Source of the DNA: Thermoplasmata archaeon
GTDB lineage: Archaea; Thermoplasmatota; Thermoplasmata; SG8-5
Direction of reading: 5' to 3'
Assembly (NCBI GenBank): GCA_023136815.1
Contig: JAGLQM010000052.1
Coordinates: forward strand, 1 to 5,981
DNA: 5,981 bases
Under the pieces are notes generated by a model. The model saw only the letters and a program-made list of their open reading frames with translations, did no database searches and had not been told where the DNA came from. This document shows positions 5,505 to 5,981 of the stretch, one piece after another; the first letter of the stretch is position 1, and each line of letters begins with the position of its first letter. The translations under genes were made by a program, and so were the position numbers.

Positions 5505-5936
5505 GTGAAGGTGATTGACGCTAGCGAACATATAATGGGCAGACTGGCCACACATGTTGCAAAGGATTTGCTCAATGGCGAGGAGATAGTAATACTCAAT
5601 GCCGAGAAAGCAGTCATCACCGGCCGCAAGGAAGCGATCCTTGAAGATTACAAGCAGAGGCGCGACCGTGGAGTTAAAGGTCGTAACCGCCGAGGCCCTT
5701 ATTACCCTCGTATGCCAGATAGAATGCTCAAAAGATCCATCAGGGGCATGTTGCCCTACCAGGAACCAAAGGGCAGGACAGCATACAGAAAACTCAAGGT
5801 TTACATTGGCGTTCCAATAGGAATGGATACGACCAGCATTATAAAAATCGACAAGGCACTGGACCGCGGAGCAACCAGGAAGATTCACCTGGGCGAAGTA
5901 GCAAAATGGTTGGGAGCCGATTTCGGAAGTGAATAA
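5505..5936 (+). CDS. rpl13: Ribosomal protein uL13
   Basis: A large-subunit protein that binds 23S rRNA. The 143 residues show the family order: VIDASEHIMGRLATHVAKDL, IVILNAEKAVITG, then RNRRGPYYPRMPDRMLKRSI (60-79), with RGMLPYQEPKGRTAYRKLKV (80-99) after it. The length fits archaeal members. It starts at GTG 5505; GGTGA, which includes the eL18 stop codon, acts as ribosome binding site 5 bases upstream, so translation of the two genes is likely coupled. The order eL18-uL13-uS9 is the standard archaeal arrangement. Confidence 0.97.
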   Translation: MKVIDASEHIMGRLATHVAKDLLNGEEIVILNAEKAVITGRKEAILEDYKQRRDRGVKGRNRRGPYYPRMPDRMLKRSIRGMLPYQEPKGRTAYRKLKVYIGVPIGMDTTSIIKIDKALDRGATRKIHLGEVAKWLGADFGSE

Positions 5937-5937
5937 G

Positions 5938-5981
5938 ATGGCAGCAGCAAAGGTTGTGAACACAAGCGGAAAGAGAAAGAC
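5938..5981 (+). CDS. rps9: Ribosomal protein uS9, N-terminal fragment cut by the window end
   Basis: ATG 5938 begins one base after the uL13 stop and reads MAAAKVVNTSGKRK up to the window edge. NTSGKRK matches the conserved VNTSGKRKTAVAR start of archaeal uS9, and uS9 is the expected third gene of this operon. GGAAGTGA at 5925-5932 is a plausible ribosome binding site within the end of uL13. Only 14 complete codons are visible. Confidence 0.88.
   Translation, partial: MAAAKVVNTSGKRK

Noticed and set aside
5484..5963. 159-codon open frame on the minus strand opposite uL13
   Set aside because: It lies wholly over well-conserved ribosomal genes, has no recognisable protein features, and is a codon-bias shadow.

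Overview
The window reads as a piece of an archaeal chromosome, most likely from a Thermoplasmata-like or other uncultured euryarchaeon. The evidence is a deoxyhypusine synthase, the archaeal ribosomal gene order eL18-uL13-uS9, TATA-type promoters with short leaders, strong GGAGG/GGTGAT ribosome binding sites, and frequent TTG/GTG starts. KaiC-like ATPases, a DUF835-type domain and a membrane-anchored RING-type protein fit that group. The exact lineage is an inference.

Layout: (1) 1-42 is probably the last codons of an upstream + strand gene. (2) 43-286 is non-coding and holds half of a repeat pair, a palindrome and the kaiC promoter. (3) 287-1847 carries two tandem + strand KaiC/RecA-like genes. 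The first is a predicted pseudo-ATPase that has lost its P-loop lysine and catalytic glutamates; the second has all of these motifs intact. (4) 1848-1921 is a short convergent intergenic region holding the second copy of the repeat. (5) 1922-3922, minus strand, encodes a secreted/membrane RING-H2 protein followed by a DUF835-like protein. (6) 3993-4928, minus strand, is deoxyhypusine synthase with its own promoter. (7) 4929-5137 is a divergent promoter region. (8) 5138-5981, + strand, is the ribosomal operon eL18, uL13 and the beginning of uS9, cut by the window end.

The two most notable observations are these. First, the RING protein and the DUF835 protein lie in the same reading frame and are separated by a single TAA plus one codon. 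The last CxxC of the first and the first CxxC of the second look like the two halves of one zinc ribbon, so the pair probably derives from one protein of about 665 residues that is now split, or is still made by readthrough or reinitiation, unless the stop is a sequencing error. Second, a 33-bp element with the pattern TTTGACATTTAAGT-N10-TTTGTCAAA occurs twice in opposite orientation, flanking the tandem kaiC genes, with 26 of 33 positions identical.

Functionally, the right half is core translation: ribosomal proteins plus the enzyme that modifies aIF5A. The left half looks like a signalling module made of an extracytoplasmic sensor, cytoplasmic zinc domains, a DUF835 domain and a KaiC-type active/inactive ATPase pair. 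A functional link between the converging signalling genes is suggested only by proximity and domain type.
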